Source of the DNA: UBA9676 sp963730065
Lineage (GTDB): Bacteria > Actinomycetota > Actinomycetes > Streptosporangiales > Streptosporangiaceae
NCBI GenBank assembly: GCA_963730065.1
Contig: CAVSQL010000020.1
Coordinates: 558,001 to 622,000 of the forward strand
Direction: 5' to 3'
Length of the DNA: 64,000 nt
Under the pieces are notes generated by a model, which was not told the origin of the DNA, made no database searches, and saw nothing but the letters and a program-made list of their open reading frames with translations. Below are positions 45,645-53,077 of the stretch, in pieces (position 1 is the first letter of the stretch; each line of letters opens with the position of its first letter). The position numbers and the translations under genes were made by a program.

Positions 45645-47528
45645 CTAGCGCTCCTGGAGGCGTTCGGCCAGGATCTTGGCCAGCTCGGCCCGGACGGCTG
45701 GCTGGGTCCCGACCAGCCACTGAAAGTCCTCGCTGCTCAGCCTGAGGAGCTGGCCCGGTTCGGCGCATCGCACGGTGGCCAGGCGCGTGTAGCCGTAGCC
45801 GCCTCCCCAGTCACGGGCGGCGAGCTCGCCGAAATGCTCACCAGGACCGAGGGTTCGGATCAGCCGGTCATCCATGAGGACCTCGTAACGGCCGGAGAGC
45901 GCGATGTAGAAGAACCGGTCCGCCTCCCACCGGCGGATGACCTCCTCACCGGCGGCCACGTTGACGCAGGTGCCGCGGTCGCGGACAGCTTGAATGACCG
46001 AATCGGGCACATCGGCCAGCAGGGACATCGTGTGCAGCGGGTCCGCGCCCCGGGTCCCGCCATGGTCCGCGATGACGCCGGCCTTGGAATCGGGCAGGAC
46101 GCTGGCGCCCGGCAGTCCGCCCGGCGGGGGTGACGCTTGCGCGAAGTGCTCGATAACCTGCCGGACGTGCTCTTCCGAGCTGGTCGGGTTGAGGACGCAC
46201 AGCCGGATGGCGTGCCGGCCGGCCAGGCGGGTCGTGGAGACGAGCGCGGCGCCGCTGCGTTCCAGGGCGTCGGCGAGCGCGATCCCGCGGCGCTCGGTCT
46301 CGGCCTCGTCGCAGCCCGGCCATTCCCGGCGGAAGCAGACGATGCCCAGCGTCGTCGGTGCCATCAGGGTCAGCTCCGCCTGGTCCCGGACCAGTTCTTC
46401 GGCATAGGAGGCCAGGTCCAGATTGCGCTGTATGGCGGTGCGGAAGGCGCCCAGGCCGAACGCCTGCACGGACATCCAGACCTTGAGGGCACGGAAACCC
46501 CGCGAGAGCTGCAGGCCCCAGTCAGCGAGGTTCACCTCCCCGGCGCCGTGGGTGCCGGTGTCGTCGAGGTAGTCGGGGTGGACACTGAACGTGCGGGCGA
46601 GACGGGCGCCGTCGCGGACCAGGACACCGCCGCATTCGAACGGCTGGAACAGCCACTTGTGCGGGTTGACGGTCACCGAGTCGGCCCGCTCGACGCCGGC
46701 CAGCAGCGCCCGGCCCTTCGGCGTGAGCGCGGCGAAGCCGCCGTAGGCCGCATCGACGTGCAGCCACAGCTCTTCGGCGGCGCAGACGTCGGCGAGCCCG
46801 TCCAGGGGGTCGACGGCGCCGGTGTTGGTCGAGCCGGCGCTGGCGCACACGGCGATGGGAATGCGCCCAGCGCGGCGGTCGGTACGAGCGGCGGCGGCCA
46901 CGGTTTCGGGCGGCAGCCGCCAGCGGTCGTCGCTGGGCAGCACCCGCACCTGGTGGGGGCGCAGGCCCATGGCCCGCGCGGTCCGGGCGAGCGACGAGTG
47001 GCCCTGGTCCGACACGTACACGACGCTGTCTTCCGAGGGACCTCCGGCGGCCTCACGGGCGACGAGCAGCGCTGTGAGGTTCGCCGCCGAGCCACCGCTT
47101 ACCAGTACGCCTCCCGTGCCGGCGGGCATCCCGAGCCAGGTGCGGAACCAGTCGATGACCTCCAGCTCGATCTGGGTGGCGGCGGCCGACTCCATCCACG
47201 CCCAGGGAGAGGGGTTGGCCGCGGTGGCTGTCAGCTCGGCCAGCGCCGCCGGCCAGGTGGTGAAGCAGGGGATGAAGGCGAAGTACCCGGGGTGATCGGT
47301 CCGGGCCGCATACGGCAGCACGTCCTCGATGACCCGCGCGAGGACCGCGTCCAGGCCCGCGCCCTGCTCGGGAGGCGGCCCGCCCAGCCGGGCCCGCATC
47401 TCCGCGGGGCTGGCGCGGCGCAGCACCGGATCGCCCGCGGGATCTGCCAGCCGGGCCACGAGCGCGTCCACGGCCGCGTACCCGGTGCGCCGCATCGCCT
47501 CGACATCCATTGCCAGCGGATGGTCCAC
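45645..47528 (-). CDS. PLP group II amino-acid decarboxylase fused to cyclic-nucleotide-binding-like domain
   Basis: About 627 residues from GTG 47528 (GGGAGG upstream; the frame opens at 47546). Residues about 1-470 are a PLP decarboxylase: VSGGSAANLTALLVAR, DQGHSS with the ring-stacking His, LHVDAAYGGF with the Asp, and SVTVNPHKWLFQP with the PLP Lys291. The family includes aromatic amino-acid and DOPA decarboxylases. Residues about 510-620 form a cNMP-binding-like fold (VAAGEEVIRRWEADRFFYIALSGRYEVLMDD, GPGEHFGELAARD). It is divergent from an MFS gene with the same kind of domain. Confidence 0.88.
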   Translation of the reverse strand: MDHPLAMDVEAMRRTGYAAVDALVARLADPAGDPVLRRASPAEMRARLGGPPPEQGAGLDAVLARVIEDVLPYAARTDHPGYFAFIPCFTTWPAALAELTATAANPSPWAWMESAAATQIELEVIDWFRTWLGMPAGTGGVLVSGGSAANLTALLVAREAAGGPSEDSVVYVSDQGHSSLARTARAMGLRPHQVRVLPSDDRWRLPPETVAAAARTDRRAGRIPIAVCASAGSTNTGAVDPLDGLADVCAAEELWLHVDAAYGGFAALTPKGRALLAGVERADSVTVNPHKWLFQPFECGGVLVRDGARLARTFSVHPDYLDDTGTHGAGEVNLADWGLQLSRGFRALKVWMSVQAFGLGAFRTAIQRNLDLASYAEELVRDQAELTLMAPTTLGIVCFRREWPGCDEAETERRGIALADALERSGAALVSTTRLAGRHAIRLCVLNPTSSEEHVRQVIEHFAQASPPPGGLPGASVLPDSKAGVIADHGGTRGADPLHTMSLLADVPDSVIQAVRDRGTCVNVAAGEEVIRRWEADRFFYIALSGRYEVLMDDRLIRTLGPGEHFGELAARDWGGGYGYTRLATVRCAEPGQLLRLSSEDFQWLVGTQPAVRAELAKILAERLQER

Positions 47529-47855
47529 CGTGCCTCCCCCTCCCACCGGCGCCGGTCACCACATGGACGCGAATCCGCCGGTGGTGGCCCGCCCGGCTCC
47601 CCTCGGCGACCTTGACCCGGGCCGCGATCCTTACCGGTAACCAAGCTCCCGCGGTGTGGACCGCGGGGCCAAGCCAGTGTTCTGTTTCCCAAAGACAGGT
47701 ATAGGGAATCACACGAGAAGGTACCCGCAGTAGTCTGCACAGTGGGTTAACCAGCACATACTTTCCGTCGTGGCGCCTGGGGTGGGCGGTTGGCGTCACG
47801 TGCCTTACACAAGTGCGCGGTGGCAGTTTGCCACCGGCAGGTTCAGGGGGGCCCG
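47529..47855. promoter_or_regulatory. Divergent promoter region of the two CNB-fusion genes
   Basis: 327 bases between GTG 47528 (minus) and GTG 47856 (plus). A loose dyad TTCCC (47686-47690) / GGGAA (47704-47708) is the only symmetrical element I see. No TGTGA-N6-TCACA-type CRP site is present. Promoters for both genes are inferred to lie here. Confidence 0.4.
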
Positions 47856-49535
47856 GTGGGTGGCGATTCCCTGGCCCGCCGCCTCCGTACTTTCCGCTCG
47901 CTGGCGGGCAACAGGGCGCTCATGCGTGTGGTCGTGGCGTATGCGCTGTTCATTCTCACCGAATACTCGGTGTGGCTGGCCATGCTGGTCTATGCCTACC
48001 GGCACGGCGGCGCCACGGTGGCCGGCCTGGTAGCCGTCGCACAGCTGGTGCCGGCGGCCGTGCTCGCGCCGTTTGCCGCGGCGGTGGCGGACCGGTGGTC
48101 GCCGGTGGTCCTGCTCGCCGGGGGGTACCTGGGGCAGGCGGCGGCCATGGCCGCGACCGCCGCGGCGGTCATGGCCGGCGTACCGCTGGCTGCCTACACG
48201 GCCGCCGTGGTCGCCGCCGCCCTCGTGACGACCACCCGCCCGGCGCAGGCCACGCTCATCCCATCCGTTGCTGTCACCCCCGATCAGCTGACGGCGGCCA
48301 ACGTGACCGTGGCCTGGATGGAGGCCGCAGGTTTCGCGGCGTCTGGGCTGCTGGCCGGTGTGCTGATCGCGGCAGGTGGGGTGGCGGTTGTGTTCGCGGT
48401 GTGCGCGGGCCTTGGCGTGGCCGCCATGCTGCTGGTCGCCCGGCTCCGGGTGCCGGCGCTCGCGTCGTCGCCGGAGCGTGCCCCGGCGGTACTGGCCGAC
48501 CTCGGTGAGAGCCTGAGGCTGACGGCCCGCCGACCGCGGTTGCGGCTGATGGTCGGTCTGCTCACCGCCGACGCGGTCGTGGTGGGCGCGTTGGACCTGC
48601 TGATCGTTATCCTCGCCATCACCGTGCTCGGCCGTCCGCAGGCCTGGGCGGGCTATCTCAACTTCGCGTGCGGCGTCGGCGCGGTACTGGCGGCCACGGC
48701 GAGCGTGGCCCTGGTTGGCCGCCGCCTGGGCACGCCCATCCTCGCGTCGGCGTTCGTGGTCAGCGGCGCGCTGGCGGCACTGGCGTTCGGCCTGGGCCTC
48801 GCCGCGACCGTGGCCCTGCTGGCGGTGGTCGGAGCCAGTCATTGCCTGCTGGAGACCGCCAGCCGCACCCTGCTGCAGCGCTCAGTTCCGGCCCAGTTGC
48901 TCGGCCGGGTCTTCGGTGTCCTGGAGGGCATGATGATGGCCGGCTACGCGCTCGGCGCGCTGCTCGTGCCGCTGCTGGTAGACCTGGGCGGCAGCCGGCT
49001 CGCCCTGCTCGGCATCGCAGCCGTGCTGCCGCTGGCCGCCGCCATCGGCGGCCGGGGGCTGCTCACCCTCGACGCCGAAGCCCCGGTCCCGGTCGTGGAG
49101 ATCGCCCTGTTGCGCTCCCTCCCGCTGTTCGCCGAACTGCCAGCGCCCCCGATCGAGGGCCTCGCGGCGGCCCTGACGCCGGTCGAAGTGCCGGCCGGGG
49201 CCGTCCTGATCCGCCAGGGCGAACCCGGAGATGCCTACTACGCGATCGCCGCCGGTGAGCTCGACGTCCAGCAGGACGGCCACCTCCTGCGCCGCTGCGG
49301 ACGCGGCGACGGCGTAGGGGAGATCGCCTTGCTGCGCGACGTCCCGCGCACCGCGACCGTCACCGCGCACACGCCCGCGACCGTCTACCGGCTTAACCGC
49401 GAACACTTCCTAACCGCGGTGCTCGGCCATGCCCCCACACGCCAGCAGGCAGGCCGCATCATCGACGCGCGCCTGGCAAGCGGCGCCCCCGCATCCAACG
49501 ACACGCCAAGAACAGGCACCGCAAACCCCGACTAA
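47856..49535 (+). CDS. MFS transporter fused to a cyclic-nucleotide-binding-like domain
   Basis: About 559 residues from GTG 47856 (AGGGGGG upstream; the frame opens at 47790). Residues about 25-415 form a 12-helix MFS of the MFS_3/enterobactin-exporter type (ILTEYSVWLAMLVYAY; ASRTLLQRSVPAQLLGRVFG). Residues about 425-550 are a cNMP-binding-like domain: LRSLPLFAELPAPPIEGLAA, VPAGAVLIRQGEPGDAYYAI and GRGDGVGEIALLRDVPRTAT, with a good phosphate-binding cassette (GEIALL-x2-PRTAT). Transport may be switched by cAMP or another ligand. It pairs divergently with the decarboxylase fusion, so it may export its amine product. Confidence 0.88.
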   Translation: MGGDSLARRLRTFRSLAGNRALMRVVVAYALFILTEYSVWLAMLVYAYRHGGATVAGLVAVAQLVPAAVLAPFAAAVADRWSPVVLLAGGYLGQAAAMAATAAAVMAGVPLAAYTAAVVAAALVTTTRPAQATLIPSVAVTPDQLTAANVTVAWMEAAGFAASGLLAGVLIAAGGVAVVFAVCAGLGVAAMLLVARLRVPALASSPERAPAVLADLGESLRLTARRPRLRLMVGLLTADAVVVGALDLLIVILAITVLGRPQAWAGYLNFACGVGAVLAATASVALVGRRLGTPILASAFVVSGALAALAFGLGLAATVALLAVVGASHCLLETASRTLLQRSVPAQLLGRVFGVLEGMMMAGYALGALLVPLLVDLGGSRLALLGIAAVLPLAAAIGGRGLLTLDAEAPVPVVEIALLRSLPLFAELPAPPIEGLAAALTPVEVPAGAVLIRQGEPGDAYYAIAAGELDVQQDGHLLRRCGRGDGVGEIALLRDVPRTATVTAHTPATVYRLNREHFLTAVLGHAPTRQQAGRIIDARLASGAPASNDTPRTGTANPD

Positions 49536-49577
49536 CGGGTAGATGCCAGACGAGCCGCAGGGTGCGATGGCCGCGGG

Positions 49578-49820
49578 CTAATGGTGGCTGATCAGTACCA
49601 CCACGAGCATGACAACCATTGCAGCGGCGGCCAGGCCCATGACGATCACCGCGGCATCGGTCAAGCCGACCAAGTGCAGCCGGCTTGCGCGCGCATCAGC
49701 CAGCGCTTTCTGCTTGCGCTGGGCACTGCTCCGCTTCCGCCGATATCCCGGCGGCGCTGGTAGGAGCAGCCGCCGCTGCGGCTTGTATGCCGAGATTCTC
49801 GGATCATTGAGGTCGTCCAT
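49578..49820 (-). CDS. Small single-helix membrane protein
   Basis: The 80-residue protein starts at ATG 49820 after GGGAGGTCCCG. The N-terminal half is charged (DDLNDPRISAYKPQRRLLLP ... RKQKALADARASR). The C-terminal 28 residues are one hydrophobic helix (AAVIVMGLAAAAMVVMLVVV). Tail-anchored topology is likely. The function is unknown. Confidence 0.6.
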   Translation of the reverse strand: MDDLNDPRISAYKPQRRLLLPAPPGYRRKRSSAQRKQKALADARASRLHLVGLTDAAVIVMGLAAAAMVVMLVVVLISHH

Positions 49821-50016
49821 CGGGACCTCCCAGCGGAAGCCTGCTCTGTTCGCATTATGACGCAGCCGGATGCCGGCACACTGCACACTAGCGGCGGCGC
49901 GGTCGCTGAAGGTCTTTGCGCTGCCGGTGAGGGCTATAGCGGTCGGCTGGGGTCGGCAGGGGGCGTTCTGGCTGCTGCACTTGGCCGCTGCACGAGAGGC
50001 CACCTGCTGCGCTCGA

Positions 50017-50364
50017 TTAGCCCTTGACGTAGGCCAGGCTCTCCGCCACCCGCCCGGCCCGGACCCGCACCAGGTCGGCACCGCGGACATGCCCGTCCGC
50101 CCAGCTGTAGAGCCACCGGACGATGACCCGGTCACCCGCGCCGAACATCTCCTCCACCTCAAAATGCGTGGTGGGCGAACCAGCGAAGAAGACCCGGAAC
50201 GCCTCCAGCACCGCCTGCCGCCCAACGTGGCGGGTCCCGTCAGGTGCCGGGCTGGTGGCCTCAAACACGATGTCGTCAGTGATCAAGTCACCCAGGGCGT
50301 CGAGGTCCCGGCGGTTGAGTGCCTCGTGGAACCTCTCAATGGTGTCGCGTGCCTCGTCATCCAC
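50017..50364 (-). CDS. SnoaL/NTF2-like protein
   Basis: This 115-residue protein has the SnoaL-like NTF2 pattern: an N-terminal helix DTIERFHEALNRRDLDAL, then ITDDIVFEATSPAPDGTRHV and RQAVLEAFRVFFAG, with VIVRWLYSWADGHVRGADLV forming the curved sheet. Such proteins bind small hydrophobic ligands in a cone-shaped pocket; some are cyclases or isomerases. It is a stand-alone gene and the substrate is unknown. Confidence 0.75.
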   Translation of the reverse strand: MDDEARDTIERFHEALNRRDLDALGDLITDDIVFEATSPAPDGTRHVGRQAVLEAFRVFFAGSPTTHFEVEEMFGAGDRVIVRWLYSWADGHVRGADLVRVRAGRVAESLAYVKG

Positions 50365-50535
50365 CGCAATGACCTCCCCCTTGTCACCGGAGTCCTAGAT
50401 CCACAAACGAGCCTTCGTAGATCATGCCACCCGATGGCGGCACGGTCGCGCACCCACGACGATCTGCACCGCCGTGACCACCTGCTTGCAAAGCAAGGCC
50501 AAGATGTCCAGCACCGTCCATGGCCTGGCGCGGAG

Positions 50536-50697
50536 CGCCAGATCGACGGCGCCACCGGGGAACTGCTGCACCGTTATTCGACCGTCCACGAACCCGGCGG
50601 GGTCCTGCCGGTCGCGTGCAAGACCCGCCGCGCCTCCCGCTGCCCGCCGTGTGCGGAGGTGTACAGCGCCGACACCTACCAGCTGATCCGCGCCGCC
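50536..50697 (+). pseudogene. RepSA-type replication initiator relic, N-terminal part
   Basis: The frame encodes RQIDGATGELLHRYSTVHEP followed by GGVLPVACKTRRASRCPPCA and EVYSADTYQLIRA. This matches the N-terminal zinc-binding part of pSAM2 RepSA-like initiators (ACxxRRAxxCPxCxxxYxxDTxQLIRAG). Homology stops near 50697, and no start codon or downstream domain survives. A second relic, covering a later part of the same kind of protein, lies 9 kb upstream at 41392-41520. Confidence 0.75.
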
Positions 50698-50843
50698 GAG
50701 GCCGCTGCGGCCGACATCTTCGCCCAAGCCATGAGCAACCCCATAGGCCCGCCGCCCGCACGGCATGCAGACAGCGGCACACAGCCTCACGGCCACTGAC
50801 GAGGCCGGTGCTGCCTTGTCGCCTCCCAGCAGCGCCCCTTGTG

Positions 50844-51773
50844 TCAGGTGAGCCGTACCTGCGGGTTGAGCAGCGCGTAGCACACGTCGGTGATCAGGTT
50901 GACGACGGCGATCAGGATCACAACGGCGATGGTGACCCCCATGACGACCATCAGGTCCCCGGTTTTGGCCGCCACCAGGAACGCCTGCCCGAGCCCGCCG
51001 AGCGCGAACACCTGGTCGATGATGGCCGCCGCCCCCAGTATGACCCCGAAACCGACGCCGACGCTCGACACCACCGGCAGGATCGCTGCCCGGAGCACGT
51101 GAAACCAGACGATCCGCCGCTCCGCCAGGCCCTTGCCCCGAGCGGTCCGGACGTAGTCCTCACCCAGCACCTCCAAAATGCCCGCCCGGACCAGCCGGGC
51201 GGTGACCCCCGCCTGGCCCGCGGCGACAGCGATCCAGGGCAGGATCATCCGGCCCAGCCATTGGCCCGGGCTCTGGCTGATCGGCACGTAGCCGGGCTGA
51301 AACCACAAATTCCCGGCCTCGCCCAGCCGCGAGCTCAGCCACAGCAGCAGCAACGCCAGCAGGAACGTCGGGACGGCCAGCCCCGTCAGCACCCCGCCGG
51401 TGGCGATCCGGTCCGCCGCCGAGCCCCGCCGCAGCGCGCTCACCGTCCCCGCCAGCACCCCGGCCGTCAGCCACAACACCGTCCCGCCGATCATCAGCGA
51501 CAGGGTCGGCGGCAGCGCTTCCCGCAAGACGGTGTCCACCGGGAGCCCCACGGTCAGCGATACGCCGAGGTTGCCATGCAGCAGCCGCTGCAGGTAGTGC
51601 ACGTACTGCCAGGTGGCCGACTGGCCAGCGCCGAGCTGCTGGCTGATCTCCGCCTCCATACCCGGGCTGGGCGGCCCCACCCGCAGCAGCACAAAAGCAG
51701 CCACCGTAGTGGCCCACACCAGGACGATGATCCCCAGCAACCGCCTGAGCAGGAAACGCGCAAACCCCGCCAC
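50844..51773 (-). CDS. DppB/OppB-type ABC transporter permease
   Basis: This 309-residue protein begins FARFLLRRLLGIIVLVWATT, with six predicted helices. The binding-protein-dependent permease loop is DYVRTARGKGLAERRIVWFH. ASxxDxxxALGGLGxxF-like and LNPQVRLT at the end are typical of oligopeptide/dipeptide permeases. Complete systems need a second permease (DppC), ATPases and a binding protein, none of which are here. The gene is an orphan or the remnant of an operon. Confidence 0.85.
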   Translation of the reverse strand: MAGFARFLLRRLLGIIVLVWATTVAAFVLLRVGPPSPGMEAEISQQLGAGQSATWQYVHYLQRLLHGNLGVSLTVGLPVDTVLREALPPTLSLMIGGTVLWLTAGVLAGTVSALRRGSAADRIATGGVLTGLAVPTFLLALLLLWLSSRLGEAGNLWFQPGYVPISQSPGQWLGRMILPWIAVAAGQAGVTARLVRAGILEVLGEDYVRTARGKGLAERRIVWFHVLRAAILPVVSSVGVGFGVILGAAAIIDQVFALGGLGQAFLVAAKTGDLMVVMGVTIAVVILIAVVNLITDVCYALLNPQVRLT

Positions 51774-51932
51774 TATCCGCCCACCTGGCTCGGCGCTACA
51801 TCAACCACGAACGTAACCGGCAGCGGCGTAGTCAACGCCAGCCCAGCGCCGTGGTCGCCCTCGTCGGAGCCGCTTGATGCGGATCAGGCTGCCGAGGCCA
51901 CGGACATCTTCGCACGGCTAATCCCAGCCAGT

Positions 51933-51988
51933 GACGAGGCCTCACGGACGAGGCCTCACGGACGAGGCCTCACGGACGAGGCCTCACG
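51933..51988. repeat. Four tandem copies of a 14-bp unit
   Basis: GACGAGGCCTCACG repeats exactly at 51933, 51947, 51961 and 51975. It contains the palindrome AGGCCT. It lies between the permease gene and R1, and its role is unknown. Confidence 0.92.
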
Positions 51989-52044
51989 GCCAGCGGTTAG
52001 CAGGTCCGTTAGCAAAACGCCCCTTCCATGATCGGAAGGGGCCG

Positions 52045-52254
52045 CTGACCCGGGAGCCGCCTTGGGTGTCGCCTTGGGGAATCGAACCCCAGACCTACGC
52101 ATTACGAGAAGCCCGGTACATCGTCCTGAGCACGCTGCCTGCACTGATAGCAGCACTTGCGTCCCCGAATGCGCTGAGTGCACAGGGTTCTACCCAGTGC
52201 CGGTCCACGATCCGGTCCACGGCTCGGCTGACTTAGTGGTAACAGAGGGTCACT
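52045..52254 (-). repeat. R1: tRNA-Thr 3'-half attachment-like repeat
   Basis: On the minus strand 52070-52108 reads as the anticodon-loop side and T-arm of tRNA-Thr(CGT): CTCGTAATGCG, then GGGGTTCGATTCCCCAAGGC. The 5' half of a tRNA is not present. Homology with R2 and R3 continues to about 52254 (including GATAGCAGCAC, repeated GGTCCACG and GGTAACAGAG). The left end also carries the 26-bp repeat shared with 35242-35267. A hairpin CCCTTCC/GGAAGGG lies at 52021-52040. It is interpreted as an att site. Confidence 0.75.
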
Positions 52255-52302
52255 GGCCACCCTTCTAGCCGGAGGCAACGCTTGTTGATCGCACCGTGAG
52301 TG

Positions 52303-52713
52303 CTAGCCGGCTTTGGCGGTGAGCTGGGAGACTCGCTGCGGGCTGATGCCCAGCAGCGCGGCCACATCACGCACCGACAGGCCGCGGGCGACAAGCTGGG
52401 CGGCCACCTGGCTGGTGCGGGCGGTCGCGGTGGCCGCCAGATCGTCCGCTTGCCGCCGCAGGCGCCGCACCGCCAGCGCCGTGGCGTCCAGTTCCGGGTC
52501 CCCGGTGTGGTAGTCGTAGTCCAGGACAAGCTCTGGCATGGCCTCATCGGGCAGATCGGCAGCCAGTACAACGACCTCGCGGACCGCCTGGTCCAGCGAT
52601 GGAAGGCTGCGCGCATAGGTGTGTGCGCCCGGCAAGTCAGGCATATCTGCGAGCCACTGGCCATCTTCGCGGGTCACGACCACCCGGAACGCGCGCCGGC
52701 TCACCGCAGCCAT
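52303..52713 (-). CDS. hicB: HicB-type antitoxin with C-terminal helix-turn-helix
   Basis: 136 residues. The N-terminal part has the HicB partial RNase-H fold (FRVVVTREDGQWLADMPDLP, then SLPSLDQAVREVVVLA). The C-terminal GLSVRDVAALLGISPQRVSQL is a helix-turn-helix for operator binding. It overlaps the upstream toxin gene by 13 bases. HicB binds HicA, blocks its active site and represses the operon. Confidence 0.85.
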   Translation of the reverse strand: MAAVSRRAFRVVVTREDGQWLADMPDLPGAHTYARSLPSLDQAVREVVVLAADLPDEAMPELVLDYDYHTGDPELDATALAVRRLRRQADDLAATATARTSQVAAQLVARGLSVRDVAALLGISPQRVSQLTAKAG

Positions 52714-52925
52714 CTCTTCCCCAGCGCCGGTTCAAGATCACGCTCGATCGCACGCAGCGTCCCGGCCGGGATATCACCAGCATGCTGTGGCACCGTGGTT
52801 GCCACCGTCGCCTCCCTTCCGGCGGCATCGGTGTAGGTCGCCACATAACGGCGGTGCGAGCCGACCTGGCGAAGCATCATCCCGCCCAGCCGCTCGATGC
52901 GCCGGTTGACCTCCCGCGCCCTCAT
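52701..52925 (-). CDS. hicA: HicA-type mRNA interferase toxin
   Basis: The 74-residue protein starts at ATG 52925 (MRAREVNRRIERLGGMMLRQ), 10 residues inside a longer frame. GSHRRYVATY contains the catalytic His of the double-stranded-RNA-binding-like HicA fold. TVATTVPQHAGDIPAGTLRA is the conserved C-terminal block (PxHxGxxxxGTLxxI). HicA cleaves mRNA; the toxin-first order is standard for hicAB. Confidence 0.88.
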   Translation of the reverse strand: MRAREVNRRIERLGGMMLRQVGSHRRYVATYTDAAGREATVATTVPQHAGDIPAGTLRAIERDLEPALGKRWLR

Positions 52926-52932
52926 CACAATA

Positions 52933-52962
52933 TATCTAGTGGCTAGACACCACAACTGTCAA
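52933..52962 (-). promoter_or_regulatory. hicAB promoter and operator
   Basis: On the minus strand TTGACA (52957-52962) and TAGATA (52933-52938) are 18 bases apart, just upstream of hicA. The inverted repeats CTGTC/GACAG and CTAG...CTAG overlap it and are candidate HicB operators. Confidence 0.65.
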
Positions 52963-53077
52963 GCTGATAGACAGTAGCTTGGTCGGCGCCGGTCCCGGCC
53001 ACACTCTCACCAGCGTCGCTGTCAGGGTTCGGGCGTCTCCGGCAGGTTCCCAGGGTAGCTCCGATAGGTTGCCGTCT

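Noticed and set aside
47686..47708. CRP-type operator between the two CNB-fusion genes
   Set aside because: Only a TTCCC/GGGAA dyad with 13-base spacing is seen; it does not match the TGTGA-N6-TCACA pattern.
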